Positions 25,917 to 35,265 of a stretch of 64,000 nt of DNA are shown here, one piece after another; position 1 is the first letter of the stretch, and each line of letters starts with the position of its first letter. Made by a program: the position numbers and the translations under genes. The stretch comes from an uncultured Corynebacterium sp. (GTDB taxonomy: Bacteria > Actinomycetota > Actinomycetes > Mycobacteriales > Mycobacteriaceae): the NCBI RefSeq assembly GCF_946222305.1, contig NZ_CAMIHZ010000002.1, positions 77,644-141,643 of the forward strand. The letters are read 5' to 3'. Below the pieces are notes generated by a model that searched no databases, was not told the DNA's origin, and saw nothing but the letters and a program-made list of their open reading frames with translations.

Positions 25917-26751
25917 GCAGCGCAAAAGCAAAATAGATGAAAAATCGCTTCGTCATACGGATACAGCTGGTACAACACTGCTTGTCTCTAATATCCACGC
26001 TGGATATTTGCCAGAACACGATGTGCTCCAGGGTGTCAGTATTCGCGCCTCGGCGGGGAGCGTTACTACCCTGATTGGCCCCAACGGTTGCGGTAAGTCA
26101 ACGCTTCTCAAAACGATGTCCAAGCTGGTAGTTCCCCGAAGCGGAGAAGTTTGCATCAATGGAGAATCCATTCATGCCATGCGGATTCGTGAGGCAGCAC
26201 GATTAATCGCGATGCTTCCCCAACATCCCATCGCCCCCGGCGGCATTTTGGTGGGCGAGCTCGTGGCGCGTGGACGACATCCATATCAAGGCTGGACGCG
26301 CGGCCAATCACCCCAAGATCGGGAGGAAATCGCCAAAGCATGTGAAGCAACGGGGATAAGCGATCTAGTTGATCGCAAAGTTTCGTCACTTTCTGGAGGG
26401 CAACGCCAGCGGGTGTGGCTTGCCATGGCGCTGGCGCAGGATACACCCGTTCTTTTGCTTGACGAACCCACAACGTTTCTAGACCCTGCCCATGCCTTGG
26501 AGATGCTCGAACTAGCGCGTGAACAGGCAGAAAAGGGGAAAACAGTGGTAATGGTCCTGCACGATTTGATGTTGGCTGGAATGTATTCGGACACCCTCGT
26601 GGTGATGAAACAGGGCCACATTGTTGCCCAGGGAACTCCAAAGGAAGCGCTAACTCCAGAGGTGCTTGCCGATGCTTACGGGCTTGACGCAGAGGTATGG
26701 AACGACCCACGGGGTTCCAGTCCTGTGATTGTTCCTCGAGGAGTGTTGTGA
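25909..26751 (+). CDS. Iron-siderophore ABC transporter ATPase (FecE type)
   Basis: Cytoplasmic ATPase of 280 residues that powers the plus-strand importer. Walker A GPNGCGKS (57-64), signature LSGGQ (161-165), Walker B VLLLDEP (181-187) and the H-loop His218 are all intact. The gene overlaps the second permease by eight bases, completing a binding protein-permease-permease-ATPase operon. Confidence 0.95.
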   Translation: MLEQRKSKIDEKSLRHTDTAGTTLLVSNIHAGYLPEHDVLQGVSIRASAGSVTTLIGPNGCGKSTLLKTMSKLVVPRSGEVCINGESIHAMRIREAARLIAMLPQHPIAPGGILVGELVARGRHPYQGWTRGQSPQDREEIAKACEATGISDLVDRKVSSLSGGQRQRVWLAMALAQDTPVLLLDEPTTFLDPAHALEMLELAREQAEKGKTVVMVLHDLMLAGMYSDTLVVMKQGHIVAQGTPKEALTPEVLADAYGLDAEVWNDPRGSSPVIVPRGVL

Positions 26752-26820
26752 ATCTTCAGAAAAGCGAGTCCAGAAGACCTGAATCGAGATAACCGGCAGG
26801 GGCCTAAGGGAACTGCAACC

Positions 26821-27777
26821 TCACTCGGGGACAACGAGTGGTCCACCAGTGACTGGATCATCGATCACGCGAGCGTTGAGGCAGAACGCGCGCTGCAAAA
26901 GTTCAGAGGTGATGACCTCAGCCGGAGTGCCCTCGGCAAGAGTTTTTGAGGGGGATTGCGTGAGCGGGTGTGGGGCCCGAGCTCCGCAAGGTGGGTTAAG
27001 GCGTGTAGCAGGGAGGACATTTTCCGCTGCTGCTTTGGACTCTGCCACTTCTGTCCTGTTTCCTCCCGTTCTTGCCCTAGATCCTTCCTGTTCGGTTTCA
27101 GCCCTTCCCAAGCACACCATGTAATCCGCGAACCGTGCAGCCAAGTTGATGTCGTGAAGCACCATGACCACAGTGCGAGGGTGGTCAGTACTCTCGGCTA
27201 ACCCGCGCACTGTCCGTAGCACCTCCAAGGCCGTTGCCAAGTCCAAGAACGTTGTGGGTTCGTCCAACAACAAAGTCTCCGCGCCTTGGGCGAGGACCAA
27301 CCCCAGCCATGCGCGCTGGCGCTGTCCACCCGAAAGTTGCGTGACGGGCCGATCCGCCAGATCGGCGCAACCCGCCAGATGCATCGCCTGATCTACAAGG
27401 GCATCGTCGGTCGGTGACCACTGTCGCAACCACGACTGATGCGGATGCCGACCCCGTGCGACTAGATCCCTCACAGTCACCCCATCAGGCACGGTCGCCG
27501 ATTGTGGCAGGTAGGCCAATCGTTGGGCTACCTGCCGACGGGGCCATTGATCGATTGCTTTCCCGCCCAGTTCAACCGTGCCGGAGTGCGGCGAAATGAG
27601 ACCAGCCATCGCCTTTAGCAGCGTGGACTTTCCGCACCCATTCGACCCGATGATGGCCGTAACTTTCCCAGGGGGAACCGCCACGGTCACGTCCTGCAAC
27701 ACCAGCGAGGCTTTGCTGTAACCCACGGAGAGATTGCGGGTGGATAGAGGGGGCGTCGAGCCCAAAGAAGAAGTCAT
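26821..27777 (-). CDS. Iron-siderophore ABC transporter ATPase with C-terminal insertion
   Basis: FecE-type ATPase of 318 residues for the minus-strand importer. The start at 27777 overlaps the upstream permease stop (ATGA). Walker A GSNGCGKS (44-51), LSGGQ (148-152), Walker B LLLDEP (169-174) and His208 are intact. About 53 extra residues (226-278, bases about 26944-27101) sit where homologues go directly from the MVCLxxG strand to AEGTPAEVIT. They are Ala/Arg/Thr/Pro-rich and lack an obvious fold. The reading frame is uninterrupted on both sides. The importer has no binding-protein gene beside it. Confidence 0.9.
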   Translation of the reverse strand: MTSSLGSTPPLSTRNLSVGYSKASLVLQDVTVAVPPGKVTAIIGSNGCGKSTLLKAMAGLISPHSGTVELGGKAIDQWPRRQVAQRLAYLPQSATVPDGVTVRDLVARGRHPHQSWLRQWSPTDDALVDQAMHLAGCADLADRPVTQLSGGQRQRAWLGLVLAQGAETLLLDEPTTFLDLATALEVLRTVRGLAESTDHPRTVVMVLHDINLAARFADYMVCLGRAETEQEGSRARTGGNRTEVAESKAAAENVLPATRLNPPCGARAPHPLTQSPSKTLAEGTPAEVITSELLQRAFCLNARVIDDPVTGGPLVVPE

Positions 27778-28859
27778 ATCAACGCGGCCTTTCGTCGCCT
27801 TCGAGCGAGCAAGATCAATAGCAACACCCCACCGCACGCGCTGGTTACGAGGCCGACGGGGACCTCGGTAGGGGTCAGTGTTCGCACCGCGAAGTCAGCG
27901 GACAAAAGCAGCACTGTACCGGTCAGCGCACTTGAAATTAACGGAGGAACCTGGCTGCCCGCCAAGATTCGTGCCACGTGGGGAGCTGCAAACGCTACGA
28001 ACCCTATTGGGCCTGCCGCAGCGACGGCCACGGCTGCCAGAACTACAGCGACGCCCAAAGCTACCAACTGTGTGACGCGCGTCCGCTGGCCCAAGCTTTG
28101 CGCCACCTCGGTTCCCAAGACCAACGTACGGAATTGGAAGGCCAGCCAGCATGCCAAGGGAATGGCTGCGAGAGTAGCGATCACTGCTGGCCACGCACGG
28201 GACCATGTGGAATTCGTCAGTGATCCAGTGAGCCAAAACTGCGCAGCGGCAGCATCCAGTAACTTTGCGCGCACCATGAGGAAGGTGATGTATGCGCCCA
28301 GCATTGCCGTGAGCAAGATGCCGATGATAACCAACCTGGTGGGGTCTGGCCGTCGACCGCGGAACGAAAGCATCCAGACGAGCCCGGCGGTGGCGCTAGC
28401 ACCGAGAAATGCTGTCAGTGGAATACCTGCGCCCGCGAGCCATCCCAAAAACCCGGTGGAAGGGCCCAGAATGATGACACTGACGGCGGCAGCTGATGCG
28501 CCCGCGGTTACGCCCAAGATGTCGGGACTGGCAAGGCTGTTCCGTGTTAGTGATTGCGTGATTGCGCCCGAGAGTCCCAAAGCTGCCCCGACAGCACACC
28601 CCGCAATCGCGCGGGGCATACGCCAGTCCAACACGATAGTGGTTTCCACCCGAGAAGTGCGGTCACCGAAGAAAATTGCGAAGACCTGTGACAAGGGGAT
28701 GGAGTACTCGCCGAGGGAGACGTGCAGCGCGACTAGAAGGAATGTCAGCACAACGAGGACCGGGGCCAGGAGATATGCGCGATATGCCGCGGTTTTCGTG
28801 CCTGCACACCGCGGGCGGTACGGCGCGCTTCCTGAAGAAGAGGAGCAATTCCCGGTCAT
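27774..28859 (-). CDS. FecCD-family ferric-siderophore permease (minus-strand system)
   Basis: Polytopic permease of 361 residues. The start at 28859 (MTGNCSSSSGSAPYRPRC) is the ATGA overlap with the upstream permease. It contains WRMPRAIAGCAVGAALGLSG and NSLASPDILGVTAGASAAAV, and GPIGFVAFAAPHVARIL near the end. It is the second of two permeases in a permease-permease-ATPase operon. The region upstream of 28859 in the same frame is not protein-like. Confidence 0.92.
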   Translation of the reverse strand: MTGNCSSSSGSAPYRPRCAGTKTAAYRAYLLAPVLVVLTFLLVALHVSLGEYSIPLSQVFAIFFGDRTSRVETTIVLDWRMPRAIAGCAVGAALGLSGAITQSLTRNSLASPDILGVTAGASAAAVSVIILGPSTGFLGWLAGAGIPLTAFLGASATAGLVWMLSFRGRRPDPTRLVIIGILLTAMLGAYITFLMVRAKLLDAAAAQFWLTGSLTNSTWSRAWPAVIATLAAIPLACWLAFQFRTLVLGTEVAQSLGQRTRVTQLVALGVAVVLAAVAVAAAGPIGFVAFAAPHVARILAGSQVPPLISSALTGTVLLLSADFAVRTLTPTEVPVGLVTSACGGVLLLILLARRRRKAALI

Positions 28860-29890
28860 GGGCGGACCACCTTCCGTCGCATCATGATTGCGATAAAGAT
28901 AGGTGCGCCCACAAACGCCAGAACGATACCCACTTGGACCTCGCCGGGCCGGGCGATGATTCGCCCAATGATGTCTGCAACCAATAAGAGCCCGGCGCCA
29001 GTTAACGCTGAAGCCGGCAATACCCACCGGTAGTCAGTGCCAATGGTGCTGCGAACGAGGTGCGGCACCAGTAATCCGATGAATCCAATCGGACCAGCAG
29101 CAGCTGTGGAAAATCCCGCCAACAAGGCGATCAAAACTAGCCCCAGCATTCGTGCGAGAAGAATGTTAGTTCCCAGACCTCGAGCGATATCTTCGCCCAG
29201 CGCTAGGGAGTTGAGGTGCGGGGCGGTGAACAGGGCAAGAAGCGTGAATACCGCTAGCGCAATGGTGATGCGGAAAATAAAAGAGCCATCGCGTCCCGCC
29301 ACAGATCCCACGGTCCACATGCGCATGTGATCCAAGTTGGTGATGCTGGTGTAAATGATTGCCACGGTGATGGAGGCGAACACTGCACTAAATGCGGCGC
29401 CGGCCAGTATTAACGTCAGCGGATCGGATCTCGAGCCCACTACATTCGCTGCGGCGAACACGATTGCGGCAGCAATGAGTGCGCCGATCAACGCCATCAT
29501 GCCAGTAGCTGTCACACTAGTGAATCCGCACCACGTGAACCCGATCACCACTGCGAGGGCAGAGCCCGCGCTGATGCCCAAAAGTCCGGGATCCGCCAAC
29601 GGGTTCCGGGTATGCCCCTGCACCAGCGCGCCAGCAACTCCCAAAGCGGACCCCACAGTCACGGCGAGGATCGTGCGGGGAAGGCGAAGCTCCGTGATGA
29701 TGCGTTGGTCCCATGGTTTATCGGGGGCGGGGTGCACGAGGGCGTCGAAAATAGAAGAAAAGGGTAGTGCCCGAGCGCCGATCGCCAGCGACGCGAGGCA
29801 AAGAAGTGCCACGATAATGGCAAGGAGTGCTAGCCCGACTATGCGACGGCGGATTGCTCCGTGACGACGTGGGGTGGGGGAGGCGGGCAT
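28856..29890 (-). CDS. FecCD-family ferric-siderophore permease (minus-strand system, first gene)
   Basis: Polytopic permease of 344 residues. The ATG at 29890 (MPASPTPRRHGAIRRRI) is chosen because the basic N-terminus leads straight into the first membrane span; an ATG nine bases upstream is also possible and neither has a clear ribosome binding site. It contains LRLPRTILAVTVGSALGVAG and NPLADPGLLGISAGSALAVV. It is convergent with the plus-strand importer operon. No DtxR-like box was recognised upstream, so regulation is unclear. Confidence 0.9.
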   Translation of the reverse strand: MPASPTPRRHGAIRRRIVGLALLAIIVALLCLASLAIGARALPFSSIFDALVHPAPDKPWDQRIITELRLPRTILAVTVGSALGVAGALVQGHTRNPLADPGLLGISAGSALAVVIGFTWCGFTSVTATGMMALIGALIAAAIVFAAANVVGSRSDPLTLILAGAAFSAVFASITVAIIYTSITNLDHMRMWTVGSVAGRDGSFIFRITIALAVFTLLALFTAPHLNSLALGEDIARGLGTNILLARMLGLVLIALLAGFSTAAAGPIGFIGLLVPHLVRSTIGTDYRWVLPASALTGAGLLLVADIIGRIIARPGEVQVGIVLAFVGAPIFIAIMMRRKVVRP

Positions 29891-30166
29891 GAAGCACATT
29901 GTACTGGGCGTTTTTTGGAGATGAAGCCAGCGTGCTGTAACCTCTCCCTTTGGACTTCTGCGCCCTTTTCGGAGGCGCGGAATTTTCCTCAAGAACATGC
30001 AAATCCACTTTGTTGTAGGCCCCTTGCCGACAAGCGGCCGTGCGGAAATGTGGCAGCGAGCACCCCAAGTTATTGAGCGTGGGGAGCGCTAGTGGCCCTC
30101 AATCGCGCGGTACACGCAACCGGTGAGATCGGGAACCGCAACGAGAAAGGCACAGGTCACAGTCTT

Positions 30167-30565
30167 ATGACCATGACTGATCCCATCGCGGACATGCTGT
30201 CCCGCGTGCGGAATGCATCCAATGCATTCCATGATTCTGTCTCTATGCCTTCCTCCAAGATCAAGGCGAACATCGCCGAGATCTTGAAGCAGGAAGGTTA
30301 CATTGCTGACTACACCGTCGCAGACGAGAAGGTTGGCAAGTCCCTGACCCTGCAGCTGAAGTACGGCCCATCCCGTGAGCGTTCCATCGCTGGCGTTCGC
30401 CGTGTTTCTAAGCCAGGTCTGCGTGTATACGCAAAGTCCAACAACTTGCCAAAGGTCCTCGGCGGCCTGGGTGTGGCTATCATCTCCACCTCCCAGGGTC
30501 TGCTGACTGATCGTGAGGCGTCCGACAAGGGTGTAGGCGGAGAAGTTCTCGCCTACGTCTGGTAA
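30167..30565 (+). CDS. rpsH: 30S ribosomal protein S8
   Basis: 16S rRNA-binding assembly protein, 132 residues. The start at 30167 (MTMTDPIADMLSRVRNA) matches the family; an upstream in-frame start would add 25 non-homologous residues. AGAAAGG lies about 20 bases upstream, farther than usual. rpsN is not present between rplE and rpsH. Confidence 0.96.
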   Translation: MTMTDPIADMLSRVRNASNAFHDSVSMPSSKIKANIAEILKQEGYIADYTVADEKVGKSLTLQLKYGPSRERSIAGVRRVSKPGLRVYAKSNNLPKVLGGLGVAIISTSQGLLTDREASDKGVGGEVLAYVW

Positions 30566-30579
30566 GAGGAGGTAAACCA

Positions 30580-31116
30580 ATGTCTCGTGTCGGTAAGGCA
30601 CCGGTGGCGGTTCCCTCTGGCGTCACCATCAGCATCAACGGCCAGACTGTCGAGGCTAAGGGCCCAAAGGGCACCCTGAGCGTAGATATTCCGGCTCCTA
30701 TCACCGTGTCCCAGGAAGAGAGCAAGATCGTTGTCTCTCGTCCAGATGACCACCGCAAGAACCGTTCCCTGCACGGCCTGTCCCGTTCCCTGATCAACAA
30801 CGCCGTCGTCGGCGTGACCGAGGGTTACACCATCAAGATGGAGATCTTCGGTGTTGGTTACCGTGTTCAGGCTAAGGGTAAGAACCTGGAGTTCGCTCTT
30901 GGTTACTCTCACCCTGTGTTGATTGAAGCACCGGAAGGTATCACCTTCGCGGTTGATGGAAACACCAAGTTCTCCATCACTGGCATCGACAAGCAGCAGG
31001 TTGGACAGATCGCCGCCAACATCCGCCGTCTGCGGAAGGATGACCCATACAAGGGTAAGGGCATCCGTTACGAAGGTGAGCAGGTCCGTCGCAAGGTCGG
31101 AAAGACGGGTAAGTAA
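30580..31116 (+). CDS. rplF: 50S ribosomal protein L6
   Basis: Large-subunit protein near the sarcin-ricin loop, 178 residues. The ATG follows AGAGGAGG. It ends with the signature KDPYKGKGIRYEGEQVRRKV. Its stop shares one base with the rplR start. Confidence 0.98.
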   Translation: MSRVGKAPVAVPSGVTISINGQTVEAKGPKGTLSVDIPAPITVSQEESKIVVSRPDDHRKNRSLHGLSRSLINNAVVGVTEGYTIKMEIFGVGYRVQAKGKNLEFALGYSHPVLIEAPEGITFAVDGNTKFSITGIDKQQVGQIAANIRRLRKDDPYKGKGIRYEGEQVRRKVGKTGK

Positions 31117-31526
31117 TGAGCAATACTGCATCCAACAAGGCAGAAAAGCGACTTCCGGTGGGCAAGGACATCTCCACCCGCCGTCGCACCGCACGTGCAC
31201 GTCGTCACTTCCGTATCCGCAAGAACTTGACCGGTACCGCCGAGACGCCACGTCTCGTTGTGCACCGCTCGTCCCGCCACATGCACGCCCAGCTGATCGA
31301 CGATATCGCCGGTCACACCCTGGCAGCTGCTTCCACCTTGGAAGCAGACGTGCGCGCAATGGAGGGCGACAAGAAGGCTCGCGGAGCAAAGGTCGGCCAG
31401 CTTATTGCCGAGCGCGCTAAGGCCGCTGGCATCGAAACCGTGGTCTTCGACCGCGCTGGCTACAAGTACCACGGCCGCGTCGCCGCTCTGGCTGACGCAG
31501 CTCGCGAAGGTGGTCTGAAGTTCTAA
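31116..31526 (+). CDS. rplR: 50S ribosomal protein L18
   Basis: 5S rRNA-binding protein, 136 residues. It contains TPRLVVHRSSRHMHAQLIDD and FDRAGYKYHGRVAALADAAR. Compared with the usual length of about 120, it has a short extra N-terminus (MSNTASNKAEKRLPVGKD). Confidence 0.97.
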   Translation: MSNTASNKAEKRLPVGKDISTRRRTARARRHFRIRKNLTGTAETPRLVVHRSSRHMHAQLIDDIAGHTLAAASTLEADVRAMEGDKKARGAKVGQLIAERAKAAGIETVVFDRAGYKYHGRVAALADAAREGGLKF

Positions 31527-31563
31527 TGATCACCATCAACACCATCAACGGAAGGAACGCGTG

Positions 31564-32190
31564 ATGTCGGAACGTGAACGTAACGGCGGACGCTCCGCCG
31601 AGAACAACCGCAACGATCGTAACGACCGCGGAAACCGCAACGATCGTCGCAACAACCAGCAGCAGGACGAGCGCAACCAGTACATCGAGCGCGTCGTAAC
31701 CATCAACCGTGTATCCAAGGTCGTGAAGGGTGGTCGTCGCTTCAGCTTCACCGCTCTCGTGATCGTCGGTGACGGTCAGGGCATGGTCGGCGTTGGCTAC
31801 GGTAAGGCCAAGGAAGTTCCAGCTGCGATCCAGAAGGGTGCTGAAGAGGCTCGTAAGAACTTCTTCCGCGTCCCAATGATCAACGGCACCATCACCCACC
31901 CAGTCCAGGGCGAAACCGCTGCTGGCGTGGTCATGATGAAGCCAGCTGCCCCAGGTACCGGTGTTATCGCCGGTGGCGCTGCGCGTCCAGTTCTGGAGTG
32001 CGCAGGTGTTCAGGACATCCTCGCGAAGTCCCTGGGTACTGACAACGCCATCAACGTTGTGCACGCTACCGTCGACGGCCTGAAGCAGCTTGTTCGACCA
32101 GAAGAGGTTGCCGCACGTCGTGGCAAGACTGTGGAAGAGGTTGCACCCGCCGCTATGCTGCGCGCTCGTGCAGCAGGACAGGGGGCATAA
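31564..32190 (+). CDS. rpsE: 30S ribosomal protein S5
   Basis: Ribosomal accuracy protein, 208 residues. The ATG at 31564 is preferred over the adjacent GTG at 31561 because GGAAGGAA then has a spacing of six bases. The first 40 residues are a hydrophilic extension rich in Asn, Arg and Asp (ERNGGRSAENNRNDRNDRGN), followed by the S5 core (VVTINRVSKVVKGGRRFSFT). Such extensions are seen in actinobacterial S5 proteins. Confidence 0.97.
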   Translation: MSERERNGGRSAENNRNDRNDRGNRNDRRNNQQQDERNQYIERVVTINRVSKVVKGGRRFSFTALVIVGDGQGMVGVGYGKAKEVPAAIQKGAEEARKNFFRVPMINGTITHPVQGETAAGVVMMKPAAPGTGVIAGGAARPVLECAGVQDILAKSLGTDNAINVVHATVDGLKQLVRPEEVAARRGKTVEEVAPAAMLRARAAGQGA

Positions 32191-32192
32191 CC

Positions 32193-32378
32193 ATGGCTCT
32201 GAAGATCACCCAAACCAAGGGTCTCATTGGAACTAAAAAGAACCAGCGCGACGCAGTCCGTACTCTGGGTCTGAAGCGCATCGGCCAGTCGGTCGTCCTC
32301 GAGGACACCCCAGCCGTTCGCGGTCAGATCAACGTTGTGCGCCACATGGTTCAGGTCGAAGAAGTGGCAGGGGAGTAG
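32193..32378 (+). CDS. rpmD: 50S ribosomal protein L30
   Basis: Small large-subunit protein, 61 residues. The pattern LKITQTKGLIGTKKNQRDAV and TLGLKRIGQSVVLED is diagnostic. It starts two bases after the rpsE stop. Confidence 0.97.
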   Translation: MALKITQTKGLIGTKKNQRDAVRTLGLKRIGQSVVLEDTPAVRGQINVVRHMVQVEEVAGE

Positions 32379-32383
32379 GAAAC

Positions 32384-32830
32384 ATGAGCGATCCAATTAA
32401 GCTCCACGACCTCCGTCCCGCCAAGGGTGCCAACAAAGCTAAGACCCGTGTTGGTCGTGGTGAGGCATCCAAGGGTAAGACCGCTGGTCGTGGTACCAAG
32501 GGCACCAAGGCTCGTAAGCAGGTATCGGCAGCATTCGAAGGTGGCCAGATGCCACTGCACATGCGCCTGCCAAAGCTGAAGGGCTTCAAGAACCCAGCGA
32601 AGGTCACCTTCCAGGTTGTGAACGTATCCGACCTGGAGAAGGCCTTCCCCAACGGTGGCGACGTCGCTGTAGCCGACATCGTCGCTGCAGGCTTGGTCCG
32701 CGCTAAGCAGCCGGTCAAGGTTCTGGGCAACGGCGACATCAGCGTGAAGCTGAACGTCACCGCGCAGAAGTTCTCCAAGTCTGCGCAGGAGAAGATCGAA
32801 GCCGCCGGCGGCTCCGTGACCGAGGCCTAA
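32384..32830 (+). CDS. rplO: 50S ribosomal protein L15
   Basis: Late-assembly protein, 148 residues. It begins with LHDLRPAKGANKAKTRVGRG and contains the GGQMPLHMRLPKLKGFKN segment. It is last in the rpsH-rplO block, followed by two terminators. Confidence 0.98.
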   Translation: MSDPIKLHDLRPAKGANKAKTRVGRGEASKGKTAGRGTKGTKARKQVSAAFEGGQMPLHMRLPKLKGFKNPAKVTFQVVNVSDLEKAFPNGGDVAVADIVAAGLVRAKQPVKVLGNGDISVKLNVTAQKFSKSAQEKIEAAGGSVTEA

Positions 32831-32841
32831 GAGTCTCACGC

Positions 32842-32919
32842 GGGATTTCAACCATCAGTGAAATCCCTTTTCTCCTCAAGAAGGGCACCCAATCAACTGT
32901 GATTGGATGCCCTTCTTTC
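32842..32919 (+). terminator. Tandem terminators after rplO
   Basis: The first hairpin pairs GGGATTTCA (32842-32850) with TGAAATCCC (32859-32867), followed by TTTTCTCC. The second pairs AAGGGCACCCAATCA with TGATTGGATGCCCTT (32881-32914), followed by CTTTCT. Together they should stop read-through into secY. Confidence 0.88.
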
Positions 32920-32963
32920 TATTTCTTATGCGCTGGCTCAGTACTCCTTAAGGTGACTCGAGT

Positions 32964-32991
32964 TTATCGATGGCCTCAACCCTGCTAATCT
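32964..32991 (+). promoter_or_regulatory. Candidate secY promoter
   Basis: TTATCG (32964-32969) and TAATCT (32986-32991) are spaced by 16 bases, and the secY-adk-map block must start anew after the terminators. The leader would be about 150 bases. Confidence 0.35.
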
Positions 32992-33146
32992 TGGGTAGTT
33001 CTATGTCCAAGTGTGTCCTTTTGTCTTTTGAAAGGACTAGAAAACGATTGGCCGGTCGCCATCAATGGCCACTGTTTGGGCTGGGTACCAGCATTTTCCC
33101 GCCCTGAACTTTGCAGCATTATGGCACCAGCTCACGGGAGGCTAAT

Positions 33147-34475
33147 TTGTCCGCCATCGTCTCGGCGTTCAAAAACGCAGATCTCCGCAAGAAAATTCTT
33201 TTCACTCTTGCGATGATCGTCCTGTTCCGTGTCGGATCCCAGATTCCGACCCCAGGCGTTGATTACGCAGCAATCACTAACCAAATTAAATCCCTGACGG
33301 ATAACTCCGCCGTCTACTCGCTCATCAACCTGTTCTCCGGTGGAGCGCTTCTGCGCCTATCCGTATTCGCGGTGGGCATTATGCCGTACATCACGGCGTC
33401 CATCATCGTGCAGCTGCTGACGGTTGTTATCCCTAAGTTCGAACAGTTGAAGAAGGAAGGCCAGACCGGCCAGGCCAAGATGACGGAATATACCCGTTAC
33501 CTGACCGTCGCTCTCGCACTCCTGCAGTCTGCCGGCATCGTTGCGCTGGCGGACCGCAAGCAGCTGCTGGGCCAGGGTATCCCGGTCCTGAAGGACAACG
33601 TGGGTGTTTTTGGACTCGTCACCATGGTCCTCGTGATGACCTCCGGTGCCGTTTTGGTCATGTGGCTCGGTGAGCTCATCACGGATCGCGGTATCGGCAA
33701 CGGTATGTCCCTGTTGATCTTCGCAGGTATCGCTACCTCCCTCCCAGGTGAGGGCGCTACCATCCTGCAGAGCTCCGGTGGACCAGTGTTCGCCGCTGTC
33801 GTTGTCGGTGTGCTGATCCTCGTGGTCGGTGTGGTCTTCATGGAGCAGGGACAGCGCCGCATCCCAGTCCAGTACGCCAAGCGCATGATTGGTCGGCGTC
33901 AGTACGGTGAAACCTCCACCTACCTGCCACTCAAGGTCAACCAGGCCGGCGTGATCCCAGTGATCTTCGCTTCCTCCCTGCTGACCGTCCCGATTCTGAT
34001 CACCCAGATCATTCAGTCCGGCAACCCACAGGCGGCCCAGGACAACTGGTGGAACCGCAACGTTATGACGGTGCTCCAAAACCCAGCCGCCTGGCAGTAC
34101 ATCCTGATCTACCTGGCGCTGATCATCTTCTTCTCCTTCTTCTACGTATCCGTCCAATACGATCCAAACGACCAGGCGGACAACATGAAGAAGTACGGTG
34201 GCTTCATCCCCGGCATCCGCCCGGGCCGTCCAACCGCCGAGTACTTGGGCTACGTCATGAACCGTCTGCTGGTAGTCGGTTCCATCTACCTTGGCCTGAT
34301 CGCCATCCTGCCAAACATTCTGATTAACATGGGTGTGCAGACCTCTGCGACCGGAAACCAGTCCATGCCATTTGGTGGTACGGCTATCCTGATTCTGGTC
34401 TCCGTGGCACTGACCACGGTGAAGCAGATTGAGTCGCAGCTCATGCAAGCCAATTACGAAGGATTCCTGAAATGA
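33147..34475 (+). CDS. secY: Protein translocase subunit SecY
   Basis: Ten-span channel of the Sec translocon, 442 residues. The start is TTG at 33147, with GGGAGG five bases upstream; it gives the family-typical MSAIVSAFKNADLRKKI. Further in-frame upstream codons are not homologous. Recognisable parts are IPTPGVDY, the YITASIIVQLLTVVIP span and the cytosolic loop IPVQYAKRMIGRRQYG. It overlaps adk by ATGA. Confidence 0.97.
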   Translation: MSAIVSAFKNADLRKKILFTLAMIVLFRVGSQIPTPGVDYAAITNQIKSLTDNSAVYSLINLFSGGALLRLSVFAVGIMPYITASIIVQLLTVVIPKFEQLKKEGQTGQAKMTEYTRYLTVALALLQSAGIVALADRKQLLGQGIPVLKDNVGVFGLVTMVLVMTSGAVLVMWLGELITDRGIGNGMSLLIFAGIATSLPGEGATILQSSGGPVFAAVVVGVLILVVGVVFMEQGQRRIPVQYAKRMIGRRQYGETSTYLPLKVNQAGVIPVIFASSLLTVPILITQIIQSGNPQAAQDNWWNRNVMTVLQNPAAWQYILIYLALIIFFSFFYVSVQYDPNDQADNMKKYGGFIPGIRPGRPTAEYLGYVMNRLLVVGSIYLGLIAILPNILINMGVQTSATGNQSMPFGGTAILILVSVALTTVKQIESQLMQANYEGFLK

Positions 34476-35017
34476 GACTAGTTCTGCTGGGCCCTCCCGG
34501 CGCAGGCAAGGGTACGCAGGCTTCCCTGCTGTCCGATTCCCTGAAGATCCCGCACATCTCCACCGGTGACCTGTTCCGCGCGAACATCAGCCAGGGTACA
34601 GAGCTGGGTAAGCAGGCACAGGAGTACATGGATGCGGGCAAGCTGGTGCCTACGTCCGTGACGGCAAACATGGTTCGCGATCGCCTGTCCCAGCCCGATG
34701 CAGCTGACGGATTCCTCTTGGACGGTTTCCCACGCACCATCGAGCAGGCAGAGCTTCTCGAGGAGATGCTCAAGGAAAAGGGCCAGTCCCTCGACGCGGT
34801 TATCAACTACGTCGTATCCGAGGACGTTGTCGTGGAGCGCATGCTTGCTCGTGGTCGCAACGATGATAACGAGGACACCATCCGCACTCGCCTGCAGGTC
34901 TATCGTGAGGAGACCGCTCCGCTGATCGAGCACTATGGCGACCTGCTGCTGAACATCGACGCAGAAGGCAGCGTAGAGGATATCTCCACCACCACTCTGG
35001 ACGCGCTGGATAACTAG
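34472..35017 (+). CDS. adk: Adenylate kinase
   Basis: Interconverts ATP plus AMP and two ADP, 181 residues. The P-loop GPPGAGKGTQ (about 7-16) and the AMP-binding DGFPRTIEQAE are present. It is the short form: the LID is only the loop around RGRNDDNEDTIRTRL, with no zinc-binding insert, as is usual in actinobacteria. It is translationally coupled to secY. Confidence 0.97.
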   Translation: MRLVLLGPPGAGKGTQASLLSDSLKIPHISTGDLFRANISQGTELGKQAQEYMDAGKLVPTSVTANMVRDRLSQPDAADGFLLDGFPRTIEQAELLEEMLKEKGQSLDAVINYVVSEDVVVERMLARGRNDDNEDTIRTRLQVYREETAPLIEHYGDLLLNIDAEGSVEDISTTTLDALDN

Positions 35018-35070
35018 TCCAGCGGCTGCGTGCGGGGCACCATTCAGGTGTCTCGCCCGTGATCCAAGAC

Positions 35071-35114
35071 AAACCCGAGCGGGGAATGAACTTCGTCCCC
35101 GCCCGGGTTTTCGC
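35071..35114 (+). terminator. Terminator after adk
   Basis: AAACCCGAGCGGGG and CCCCGCCCGGGTTT pair with one bulge around GAATGAACTTCGT-type loop sequence, followed by TTCGCTTT. Confidence 0.8.
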
Positions 35115-35265
35115 TTTAGTAACCCATCCGCGCAGCAAGCCGATTCCCATAACCCACCCCAGGCATAAAACTGAGTCAGTCGCATCAGTCACCGCGCATC
35201 AAGTCGCACCAAGAACTCACCCAGATCAAAAGCTTGAACCCCCCACGTTGTAAAGGAAGGTCACC

